In this document: piece by piece, positions 56,364 to 64,000 of the stretch
Layout of the letters: each line of letters begins with the position of its first letter
Position numbering within the stretch: position 1 is the stretch's first letter
Assembly: GCA_013368325.1 (NCBI GenBank)
Contig: JAACJK010000075.1
Location: 31,351 to 95,350, forward strand
DNA from: Ephemerocybe angulata
Taxonomy: Eukaryota; Basidiomycota; Agaricomycetes; Agaricales; Psathyrellaceae
DNA: 64,000 nucleotides
Reading direction: 5' to 3'
Made by a program: the position numbers and the translations under genes
The notes under the pieces: model-generated
Databases searched by the model: none
Seen by the model: only the letters and a program-made list of their open reading frames with translations
Told to the model about the DNA's origin: nothing

Positions 56364-59300
56364 TTATATATCTCTTCCAGGCTGCGACCCGTTGTGGCTT
56401 GGCGAGCCCGTTGTACCTATTAACGTACTGCGATCGCGTGTCTTCAGGAATTCTGTGTCGCATGTGTCGTCTAGCGCATTCAACCTGTTAATCTCGTCTC
56501 GTAACTCTCCCGTCATTTCTTGGAGGATCTTGTTCTCTGGGAACCATCGTAAGACCAGTAAGCCTTTAAGAGAGGTGACTCTGGACAGCATGACGTATAC
56601 GCCCTGTTGCCTAGCAGACGCCAGGTCGACTATAGCGTGTGTAAGCGTTCGGCCCTGGCTTTTGTAGTCTGTGTACGAGTACGCCGGGATCAAGGGGATT
56701 TGATGCCTGGAGAAGCTTTTGGACACTGTGTTGCGGAAGCGGGTGGAGAATTTAATGTTTCTCCCTGTTGGAAATATTGGGACTATCCCTGCTTCTAATC
56801 CCGGGGCATGTACGTGGCTCGCATGGACTCTCACGTAAACCACTCTCGCATATCGCCGTCCTTCTTCTTCGAAGTATTGAATGTCTGATATGGTTCCTTC
56901 TGACCCGTTGACCACCTTGTATTCGACCGATATGTTTTCCGTTATCATGACCCTCATCCCTATAAACATTGGGAGCTGGCCAAATGCATCCTTGGTGGAG
57001 TTCGCTGGGAGCGACCATAATAGTAGAGCTACATTTTCGCTGACTTTTTCATTTTTGATCTTGTCGTCTGAGTAGTAGATATGAACTTTTGATGATATTC
57101 TCGTCGCATGGGCTGCGAGCATGGTGGTGTTGAGCAGATCTCTGATTATCTTGGTCCCTACTATGACAGGAGCGTCTTCAAAGCTTAGAATAGCAGCCGG
57201 GTCGGTTCGTGCTACGTGCTCAAAGTCTCTACGGCGTATGTGTTCTACTGCTGTCAGTCCGTCTATCGTGGTTTGACGCCCCGTACTGTCGATGCATTGC
57301 CGGCACCGTATCAAGGACAGTATCTTCGATAGCAGCGGGTCGCCTTCGTGCCTTTTAGTCTGTTTGAGAATGGTCACCTCTTTCACCTGGCGCCAGAGAT
57401 AAGCGCCTGATATAGCGTCTATCCCAACGCTACTTCTCGCTTCTACGAAGCTCGGGTTTCGGACCAGTTTGTACGCGTATACAGGTGATTGTTTGGGCGG
57501 CGCGAGCTGGAAGAAGTCGCCCAGAAATATCACATTGATGCCCCCAAAGATGCGGAGAGAGTCCGAAGGGTATTCGCTTCTGGCCAGCTGAAGCTTTGAG
57601 GAGATGGAAGCCAAGAACTGGGCGCTTACCATTGATACTTCGTCTATGAAGAGATATTTAACACCTCTCCATTCAGCGGATAGGCGTTTTACTAGCGTAG
57701 CCGGGTTCTTGAAGTTGGCGCCTATGGCTAATAGCGAGTGCAGGGTGCTTCCTCCTATTAAAGAGGCAGCTATACCTGTAAATGCTCCAACCCTCACTTC
57801 GCTTTCTCTGTTCATCAGCCTGAAGAACGTGAGAATAGAGTCTATCAAGTAGGACTTTCCAGTGCCTCCTTCGCCTCCGATATACATAAGAAGATGTGAC
57901 GCGTTGCCGATAGCATGGTTCGTTATGATTGTATATGCCCTGTATTGTTCAGGGTTGTCGACTAAGCCCCGACTGGCTGCCAAGGACTGCGCGGCGGCTT
58001 TTTGTTGAGCATATGTCGGTTGGCCGGGCCGTCCGCCGGCGGCAGTTATGACGCCTGACGCGGTGGATATTTCGGTCGTGGGATCCTTTGGCCGGCGTTT
58101 TTTGCGCCTCTTCTTCGGCCTGCTCTCATCGTCTTCTGTTACGCACGGTCTTTTCTTGCCCTTCGCTTTCGCCATGTATCTTTTCTGCTGATCCACTACA
58201 CGATCTTCATCGGCTATCACATCTATCGTTGCTGGGCTGCCGTGGCTCGCTCCTGACCTCGGTATCAGGTTGGTAGTTGGAAAGCACTGTTGGACTGCCC
58301 ACGAGGATCCTGGACCCAGAAGGTCGTCGAGGTACGTCGTCAGCTTGCTTCCAGTCACGGTCGTCTCGTTATCTGGAGCTGGGTCAACGGCTGCGGCGTA
58401 CACATTCATTTCTAGTGCGGGCTCGTCCGTATATAGGTCGGGTAGCGCCTCCATCGCCAGAAGGGCTTGCTCTGACAGACCCCCTCGTTTACCTCTGGGG
58501 TGATTGTCTCTGGCTTGTTTTCCATCTGCTACAACCGCCATGTTTTCGATTATATTCAAGACCTCAGATGGAAGCTGGGTCAGCAAAGCATCGACTCGGT
58601 CTTTCCATGTGGACTGGTTGGGCTGGATATCGCTTGGTGCTCTCCAAGGAGAGAAGAGGATACAGATGTCTCTTGCCCAAGTTTCTCGCTCCAGGTCTGT
58701 TCCATTTCTCCGTTGGATGGCCGGACCCAGTAAAACCGGGATTACCCGCAGTCTTCTGAGTCCAAGGGCGTGGGTTTTGTATTGCGGGTGCGATGGGGAC
58801 GAGAACGCGCCAGTCTGTCCGCCTTTTGCCTTTCGAGTGATTCGTCTGGTGGTGGCCACATGCAGGTATATTCCCATCGATTCGTATGGCTCGTGAGTCG
58901 GCCGGAAAATATAGTCGAGAAGTGTGCTAGAGGCCGACATGTTCTCGCGATCGGCGGTCATAGCCAATTGGAGGTCTTCTAGCCTAACAGGTTGCTCCTC
59001 TGCCTGGAGAGACTGAGAAGGTTCGGACGGCTGCGGTCTGGTGACATATCGCAGCACCTCTCCCCAGTTTAGAGGCTGGAAGCGTTCACTGGTGTAATTC
59101 TCTCCCCCTCCGAGTATGTAACTCATGACTTGTGGGTGGGACAATTCTTGTCGTCCCAGCATGCTGTTAATTGCTATGGTTATCGCCTTCCTCGGGTCCG
59201 ATTCACCCGTCGATTTGGTTTGAAGTACGTTCCTTTCTTCTCCTTGGCGAATGGCGTATGCTAACGCAGTTAATCCAGCATGCATAGAGAGGGGGGCCTT

Positions 59301-61940
59301 CGTAATGTAGTCCGTAACGTAATACATGAACGCGTTGGCTTCAGCTCCGGATCCGATGAATTTAATGTCTGTATTACATTTCATGAGAAAGGTAATTATT
59401 GGGTTGTAATGAGTCATTTTGGGGTGGGTGCGTTTTATGGTTAATGTGCCTTCCTCTTTGTTGATTTCTGTCTTCTCAATGGTAGTGCCATCCATGCCGA
59501 ACCGGCAGTTCTCTGGTATGCGGGCTTCGCCTGGCTTGAGGTACTTCCAGCACGATCCGCTGTGTCTGTGCCAGTTGAATCTGGTCAAGAGCTCGTCTAC
59601 ATGATCATGCATTTCGCGCTTGAACTCAGGCCAGCCGAGTTCAGACACATTTGGCTCTTTCGCGCTCGCTGGGTGGGGGTCACGAGGTGGGCGTTTGTCT
59701 TCTACATCGTTAAATGGCTGGCTGTTTTGAAATGAACTACTACCGACGAAGCCTGAGCACATTATGGAATCTATCCAAATCTTTAATGCATTACCGTATT
59801 CAGTGGATGTCTTGAGGGCGTCTGCCAGAAGCTCCGGGGATAGATGGTCTTTCAACCATATGAGCATGTGGCAGTGAAGTGTACCTCGTCCCTGGGTCTC
59901 TACAGTGCCGTAGTACGCCTCACAGTGCCCGAATATGCCTGGGCGTGACCCTTTTCGTCCGTGCCTTAGTATGATACTGATGAAGGCCTTCATCATTTCG
60001 TCAAAGAATTGGGCACATGCCACGGGGTGGTCCACAGCCAGATGCCCTCTTTCTGTAGTCGACAGGGCTCTCAGTCCCTCCGTTTCTGCTGCAGTCGTCG
60101 GGCGTCTGGCTATTACACTGACTATAGGGTTGTGGTAGTCAGACGGGTTGATGGTAACAAAAAGTGTGGGGGATCCTTTTTGGCCTATGAGGGCGCGTAT
60201 TTCGTTACGCATTTTGATTTTCTGAGATACAGTGCCAGGCACCTTCCTGGCCAACGGTGCTATTGACGAGAGGACACGACTGATTTCTATTTCTTTGGGC
60301 GTGGTGGGCTTGTAAGCCGGGTTAGACTGGAACTTATGTCTAAGTGCAGCGACTTGGTCCTTATCTAGTGCTGCTAGTCTGTTGACCGTTGTTGAGTATA
60401 AGTGGTAAGGTACTGCAAACCGAATGCTGGTGTTTACGGCGCTTTTGCGGATGATATTGTAGATGTCGAAGGCAAGTTGAGGGTCTCTTTCGAAATAAGT
60501 GTCTTTGGCAGTCAAAAGATGTCTTAGCTGCTGCTCCATGCCTATTACTCTCTTCCGTCTAGGGTCGTTGAAGCCCCCTATGCCGAAAGGATCTGCGTTC
60601 GGATGGGCCCAAGTTAGCCATGCTGGATTGTTTATATCGGGTACCGCCTGTGAGCCCGATCTGGAGAACAAGAAGGGTTTGGCGTCTGTGCACCTTTCGA
60701 CGGCATCGAGCACCATGTCTCTGTAATTTTGCGGCGAGTGGTCGCCTGAGGTGTATGCCACGTTCTCTATCACCAAACCCTCGATTTCATCCATCCTCCC
60801 TGTGTGGTCTTCAGTAAGGGATTCTAACGCCTGGTTTATCGGGATGTGGCCTATTGTTGCGGCCGCTGGGATGCCTCTGTCGTTTGATCCTTTAAATAGG
60901 CCTTCAAGGTATTCGGAACTGAACCCCTTGAACCCTTCGCATTTTTTGTAGTGGGGATTGTTTTGTACGAGGAATTCTATCAATAACTTCAGCCTTGATT
61001 TCCGTACCATGATCGGCGTTAGTGATTCCATAGTAGCGTCGGAGGGTACAGATGAGGATATAATCAGAGCGCATATTGTGTCTTGTATCTCGGATGCAGG
61101 AGGTGGCAGAATGGTGCTGATCCGGGCAACGTCTAGGGGTGTAGAGATGATGTTGCCTCTGATGTGACGACGTCTCTGTACAAAATTATCGTTGAATGGA
61201 TCCTTCTCAACTCCTTCCAAGGAAAATCTGCATAGAAGACTGTTGGTCCGGACGCGGCATATCAGAGCCTTTTCGAAAACAGACATCTCGGTAAAGCCTT
61301 TAGCAACTTCAGGTGGAAGCCGATCTTTCGCGTAGTACAGCCAATTGCAGAGGGCGAATTTTGGCATTTTACCCTTCACCAGGTCTGATTTGCATGGTTT
61401 GCAAATGCTTAACCCGGCTTTGAAGTGTATATTTTCCATGCCCTCTGGTTCCAGTAGAGCACCATCATACGCGTCGATGTTGTAGGTGTTAGGCAGCAGG
61501 TGGGTCGGAAGCAGATCGTTTCGTAGCAGTTTCAAGTCTATGTTGCGCGCGTCTACCATGACAAGGTCGGATTTTCTTGCCATCGTGGTACATACGGCGC
61601 ATGGTTTCTTCAGGAAAGAAGTTAGAGCCATAGATTTTTGCCAGTCAGCAATGAGCCGATTTTGATTCGCTTCTGTGATCGGTTGTAGGTGTTTAAGGTC
61701 GCTTCCGGCTGCCTCTGGAGGCCTATTAGCCGGTTGTGGGTTGGTTATGGCGTCCGAAGGTCGGTCGGCTTGGTCGATCGCCGCTCCAAGCGTAGGTCCA
61801 AATGGACGGGGTAGTCTATGTGTTGCTGCGGTCGGGTGTGGGCATGTTTGATCACTAGTAGGTTCTATTTGGTAGTGGCTCGAAAATGATGACATAGAGC
61901 AGTCGCTCGATCCAGTAACAGATGGTGCTCGTGTGGCCAC
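56364..61940 (-). CDS. Helitron Rep-helicase (RepHel) transposase
   Basis: A 1858-codon frame. Helitrons transpose by rolling-circle replication with a HUH nuclease (Rep) and a Pif1-type helicase. In order: a DUF6570-like region (about 110-300: KPCAVCTTMARKSDLVMVDA, LCNWLYYAKDRLPPEVAKGF); Helitron N-terminal domain (about 470-750) with the Rep histidine motif GRGTLHCHMLIWL near 687 and the tyrosine motif MYYVTDYITKAPL near 870; helicase from about 1320 with Walker A GGEGGTGKSYLIDS near 1357, Walker B YLFIDEVSMV near 1433, GDFFQLAPP, YTDYKSQGRTL and VMLSRVTSLKGL. Every key motif is present and the frame is unbroken, so the protein may be active. The frame opens without an ATG: the first codons are GTG GCC, after a TAG in frame at about 62006. 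So it probably continues from the upstream ORF by splicing or a frameshift. Confidence 0.92.
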   Translation of the reverse strand: MATRAPSVTGSSDCSMSSFSSHYQIEPTSDQTCPHPTAATHRLPRPFGPTLGAAIDQADRPSDAITNPQPANRPPEAAGSDLKHLQPITEANQNRLIADWQKSMALTSFLKKPCAVCTTMARKSDLVMVDARNIDLKLLRNDLLPTHLLPNTYNIDAYDGALLEPEGMENIHFKAGLSICKPCKSDLVKGKMPKFALCNWLYYAKDRLPPEVAKGFTEMSVFEKALICRVRTNSLLCRFSLEGVEKDPFNDNFVQRRRHIRGNIISTPLDVARISTILPPPASEIQDTICALIISSSVPSDATMESLTPIMVRKSRLKLLIEFLVQNNPHYKKCEGFKGFSSEYLEGLFKGSNDRGIPAAATIGHIPINQALESLTEDHTGRMDEIEGLVIENVAYTSGDHSPQNYRDMVLDAVERCTDAKPFLFSRSGSQAVPDINNPAWLTWAHPNADPFGIGGFNDPRRKRVIGMEQQLRHLLTAKDTYFERDPQLAFDIYNIIRKSAVNTSIRFAVPYHLYSTTVNRLAALDKDQVAALRHKFQSNPAYKPTTPKEIEISRVLSSIAPLARKVPGTVSQKIKMRNEIRALIGQKGSPTLFVTINPSDYHNPIVSVIARRPTTAAETEGLRALSTTERGHLAVDHPVACAQFFDEMMKAFISIILRHGRKGSRPGIFGHCEAYYGTVETQGRGTLHCHMLIWLKDHLSPELLADALKTSTEYGNALKIWIDSIMCSGFVGSSSFQNSQPFNDVEDKRPPRDPHPASAKEPNVSELGWPEFKREMHDHVDELLTRFNWHRHSGSCWKYLKPGEARIPENCRFGMDGTTIEKTEINKEEGTLTIKRTHPKMTHYNPIITFLMKCNTDIKFIGSGAEANAFMYYVTDYITKAPLSMHAGLTALAYAIRQGEERNVLQTKSTGESDPRKAITIAINSMLGRQELSHPQVMSYILGGGENYTSERFQPLNWGEVLRYVTRPQPSEPSQSLQAEEQPVRLEDLQLAMTADRENMSASSTLLDYIFRPTHEPYESMGIYLHVATTRRITRKAKGGQTGAFSSPSHPQYKTHALGLRRLRVIPVLLGPAIQRRNGTDLERETWARDICILFSPWRAPSDIQPNQSTWKDRVDALLTQLPSEVLNIIENMAVVADGKQARDNHPRGKRGGLSEQALLAMEALPDLYTDEPALEMNVYAAAVDPAPDNETTVTGSKLTTYLDDLLGPGSSWAVQQCFPTTNLIPRSGASHGSPATIDVIADEDRVVDQQKRYMAKAKGKKRPCVTEDDESRPKKRRKKRRPKDPTTEISTASGVITAAGGRPGQPTYAQQKAAAQSLAASRGLVDNPEQYRAYTIITNHAIGNASHLLMYIGGEGGTGKSYLIDSILTFFRLMNRESEVRVGAFTGIAASLIGGSTLHSLLAIGANFKNPATLVKRLSAEWRGVKYLFIDEVSMVSAQFLASISSKLQLARSEYPSDSLRIFGGINVIFLGDFFQLAPPKQSPVYAYKLVRNPSFVEARSSVGIDAISGAYLWRQVKEVTILKQTKRHEGDPLLSKILSLIRCRQCIDSTGRQTTIDGLTAVEHIRRRDFEHVARTDPAAILSFEDAPVIVGTKIIRDLLNTTMLAAHATRISSKVHIYYSDDKIKNEKVSENVALLLWSLPANSTKDAFGQLPMFIGMRVMITENISVEYKVVNGSEGTISDIQYFEEEGRRYARVVYVRVHASHVHAPGLEAGIVPIFPTGRNIKFSTRFRNTVSKSFSRHQIPLIPAYSYTDYKSQGRTLTHAIVDLASARQQGVYVMLSRVTSLKGLLVLRWFPENKILQEMTGELRDEINRLNALDDTCDTEFLKTRDRSTLIGTTGSPSHNGSQPGRDI

Positions 61941-62452
61941 CGTCGGACCCGGTAGGGTCCAGTTGTTAACGTTGGATAGTACTTCCCATGGTTTATATGT
62001 CTAAGGGTACCCCTCTGTTTGAATATAAAAATCGTCTGATAGCACTGCTCCGTACAGTCGTGCGCTGCCAAGGCGCGAGCCATCTCTTTGCTGCTAGTGC
62101 GCACAGGATAGTAAGCGCCGTGGTACTTGCCGAGCGCTAGAAGGTCGCGCCTGTTTATATAAGGAAATATGGTGATAATCTCTTTCACGGGGTTCTGTAG
62201 GACAAACAAAGTGGGGTCTTGTAGTCGCAGGTCTGTGTTGGTCATGCTTTGCACCACTCCGTGGTAATCGACGGTTCTCCTCCACTCAAGTGAGTCCACC
62301 TCGATGGTGGTTGTACCAAGCTCCGTTGTGTTTGAGAGACATACCCTGCTAAGCGCCGTTAAGCGCTGATTGGCTCGAACCATTCCATCTTCATTTGGTT
62401 GTACGTTTACTCTGCTATTCACTGGGGGGCCGACTGTGCTCATGTTATTCAT
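61865..62452 (-). CDS. ORF overlapping the 5' end of the Helitron RepHel ORF
   Basis: 195 codons from ATG 62452 (MNNMSTVGPPVNSRVNVQPN). It contains VLQNPVKEIITIFPYINRRD, LLALGKYHGAYYPVRTSSKE and MARALAAHDCTEQCYQTIFI. It shares 76 nt with the open region of the large ORF in another frame. The LLALGKYHGAYYPV stretch loosely resembles the second half of an F-box. It may be the N-terminal part of RepHel joined by an intron or frameshift, or a separate small protein. Confidence 0.55.
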   Translation of the reverse strand: MNNMSTVGPPVNSRVNVQPNEDGMVRANQRLTALSRVCLSNTTELGTTTIEVDSLEWRRTVDYHGVVQSMTNTDLRLQDPTLFVLQNPVKEIITIFPYINRRDLLALGKYHGAYYPVRTSSKEMARALAAHDCTEQCYQTIFIFKQRGTLRHINHGKYYPTLTTGPYRVRRWPHEHHLLLDRATALCHHFRATTK

Positions 62453-63135
62453 TTCGCTAGTACGCAGGTGCCTCTTCTTATATAGTGAGGGCGGATGACC
62501 TAGGGTGGCTACCTAATAATTATGTCCTATTGTTAGGTGCTCATCTTTCAGGTACTGTAGGTGTTTCCCGTGCGAGGGTGAGGTGGGCAGGAATATGCCC
62601 GAGGTGTTTACTCTGGAGGCTACACAGTCAAGTCTCGAGTACAGTTACGTTCTCACCATACTAATTATACGTGAGAAAACGGTTATACATCGAGTCGGCA
62701 ATGGCTAGCTATCGAGTGGACCTATAGAAGTGCCTTGAGTAGTCTGGTGTAGTCCTATCCTAACCTACTGTGCTATAGATCCTAAGTACCTTTCTGGACG
62801 TGTATGTTCCCATTCCATAGCCTGAGATCGTTACCTCGGGCTTGCTGATGTTGCACCTAATGTAGGACATTTTGTCTTCCAAGAGTTGGCTCGTTGCGTA
62901 CCCTCCTTAGCTTTCTCGGTATATAAAATTTGTTCGAGGTGACGATCCATGTGACATCAATCAAGCTGCTGCTACATATGCCTCTCGTTTCCCCTCCTTC
63001 GATGGGTTCACTTCCGATCAGTATTCCTCGGACCGCGTTGCCCATCAGGCTCCCCGTTGTGAGTAGATTTCGTAGACTTATCAGGTTCCGTCAGATCGTC
63101 CCTGATACAACTTGTTTTCTTCATCCTACCTACAG
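62453..63135. other. Region upstream of the Helitron ORFs
   Basis: 683 bp, presumably holding the Helitron 5' end and the lost 5' part of the neighbouring reductase copy. A plus-strand ATG at 62978 (MPLVSPPSMGSLPIS) precedes a GTGAGT donor but does not resemble the expected reductase N-terminus. Confidence 0.4.
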
Positions 63136-64000
63136 TTGTGGAAGATGTATTTGACTGCCCGAGACGCCTTCTGGACACCGTCCGACATCAATCTCACCGT
63201 CGATAAGGAGCATGGGCTAAGCGCTTGGGTGGTGGGGAAAGGCAATTGGTTTCTCGGGCGCTCGGGTTCTTTGCGACTGCCGACGGGCTTGTCACCAGAA
63301 ACATAGCAAGCAGGCTTTACCAGGAGGTAGCCTACCTTGAGGCTAGGTTTTTTTACGGGTTTCAGATCGTAATGTGGGTGCAGTCCTTTAATTGGAGAAG
63401 ACTTACTGATTGTATTCGTTTCAGGGAAATATACACGCCGAAATGTATGCCAAACTTATAGATACCCTGATTCCCGAGCAAGTGGATCAGGAAGTCCTCT
63501 TCCGTTGGTCAACAGAAGTGCCCAGCATCGCCTTCAAGCATATATGGGCTACCAAATGGACCGTTGATACCAGTCGATCTTCGCAGAACGTTTAATAGCT
63601 TACGTGTGTGTAGAGAGCGTCTTCTTTCTCTGCTAGTTTCGCTGTCCTTCCTGGTTCAAGCTTCAAGGAAAACTGCCCGGGATGACCCGTTCGATTGATT
63701 TATCGTTAAAGACGGAGCCTGCATGTGGCTTTTGCTTGCCGCTTCTTAGGCGGCTCAGCACCCGACCGATGGCTGGGACGGTACGTGGAATTGTCAAAGC
63801 GGCTGTGAAGATCGAAACGGATTTTGCTATAGGTATGTGATCCGCTTTCCCCTCTTTCTCCTCGTGGTGTGCTCATTCGCAGGAGACCTTTTGACCCGGG
63901 CAGATTCCGAGATAAGCCTGGACGATATGCAGAGCTATATACGGTACAACGCTGATCAGTTGCTTGTTAATATGGGGTACGACGTTGCTTACGGGGATTC
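63136..64000 (+). pseudogene. Ribonucleotide reductase small subunit (R2), decayed copy, partial
   Basis: R2 makes the tyrosyl radical for dNTP synthesis. Pieces in family order: LWKMYLTARDAFWTPSDINL; GERQLVSRALGFFATADGLV, SRLYQEVAYLEARFFYGFQI; after an intron, GNIHAEMYAKLIDTLIPEQV; IFAERLIAYVCVESVFFL; and GTVRGIVKAAVKIETDF plus SYIRYNADQLLVNMGYDVAY near the window end. The frame changes at about 63211-63235 (one base missing after the CAT at 63211) and again at about 63580. TAG stops occur near 63594 and 63634. The usual DEGLHCDF iron-ligand segment reads KTEPACGF, so Glu and His ligands are lost. It lies next to the Helitron, opposite strand. The N-terminus was not found; the 3' end is beyond the window. 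Confidence 0.8.

Larger units (their letters stand above)
56364..62452 (-). mobile_element. Helitron coding core (ends not found)
   Basis: Covers the RepHel ORF and its upstream overlapping ORF. The 5' TC end should lie right of 62452 and the 3' CTRR end with hairpin left of 56364. I could not identify either with confidence, so the element is larger than the range given. Confidence 0.75.

Noticed and set aside
1..64000. CRISPR arrays, bacterial operons, rRNA genes
   Set aside because: None seen. The window is eukaryotic and no array of equal repeats with unique spacers exists.

Overview
The window looks like nuclear DNA of a mushroom-forming basidiomycete (Agaricomycetes). Genes are interrupted by 50-55 nt introns with GTRNGT donors and CTAAC-type branch points. 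There are five copies of the FunK1 fungal-type kinase family, several F-box proteins, a Helitron-type Rep/helicase and an RNase H-bearing LINE. I cannot name the genus.

Left part (1-9.8 kb): the 5' part of SEC13 (minus strand, running off the left edge), two diverged TKL-like protein kinase genes (3526-4811 and 6158-7713) and an F-box gene (8153-9784, minus). A full-length LINE follows (9937-17681). It has a 14-bp target-site duplication, a poly(A) tail, a gag-like ORF1 with a zinc knuckle, and an intact ORF2 (endonuclease, RT, RNase H). ORF1 only becomes continuous if a canonical 52-nt spliceosomal intron is removed. Next come two ordinary single-copy-looking genes, 18003-18715 (unknown) and 19026-20432 (single-pass membrane protein).

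Middle (20.8-51.4 kb): a FunK1-centred duplication field. Copies A (21162-24243), B (25948-28619), C (30022-32792) and D (33521-36036) lie head to tail on the minus strand. Copy E (46281-49047) is on the plus strand. A block holding the 3' end of the 40930-45301 gene, FunK1-E and a convergent F-box gene (49155-50692) recurs inverted as 29618 down to about 24620. There the F-box gene is a truncated pseudogene. Copy C is a mosaic: its 3' two-thirds come from an A-like copy and its 5' third from a B/E-like copy. Copy A has an in-frame tandem duplication of its first exon. A 343-bp MITE-like element sits between C and D, and a 5'-truncated second LINE copy lies just upstream of D. The 40930-45301 gene encodes a very large low-complexity Ser/Gly/Pro-rich protein.

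Right part (51.4-64 kb): a stand-alone retropepsin-like ORF (51910-52737, minus), a classical Agaricomycete F-box gene (53095-54723), a frameshifted Pho80/PCL-type cyclin gene (55477-56284), a 1858-codon Helitron Rep-helicase ORF with an overlapping upstream ORF (56364-62452, minus), and a decayed ribonucleotide reductase small-subunit copy running off the right edge. All gene models come from reading the sequence by eye. Splice sites follow consensus signals and family similarity and are not backed by transcripts.
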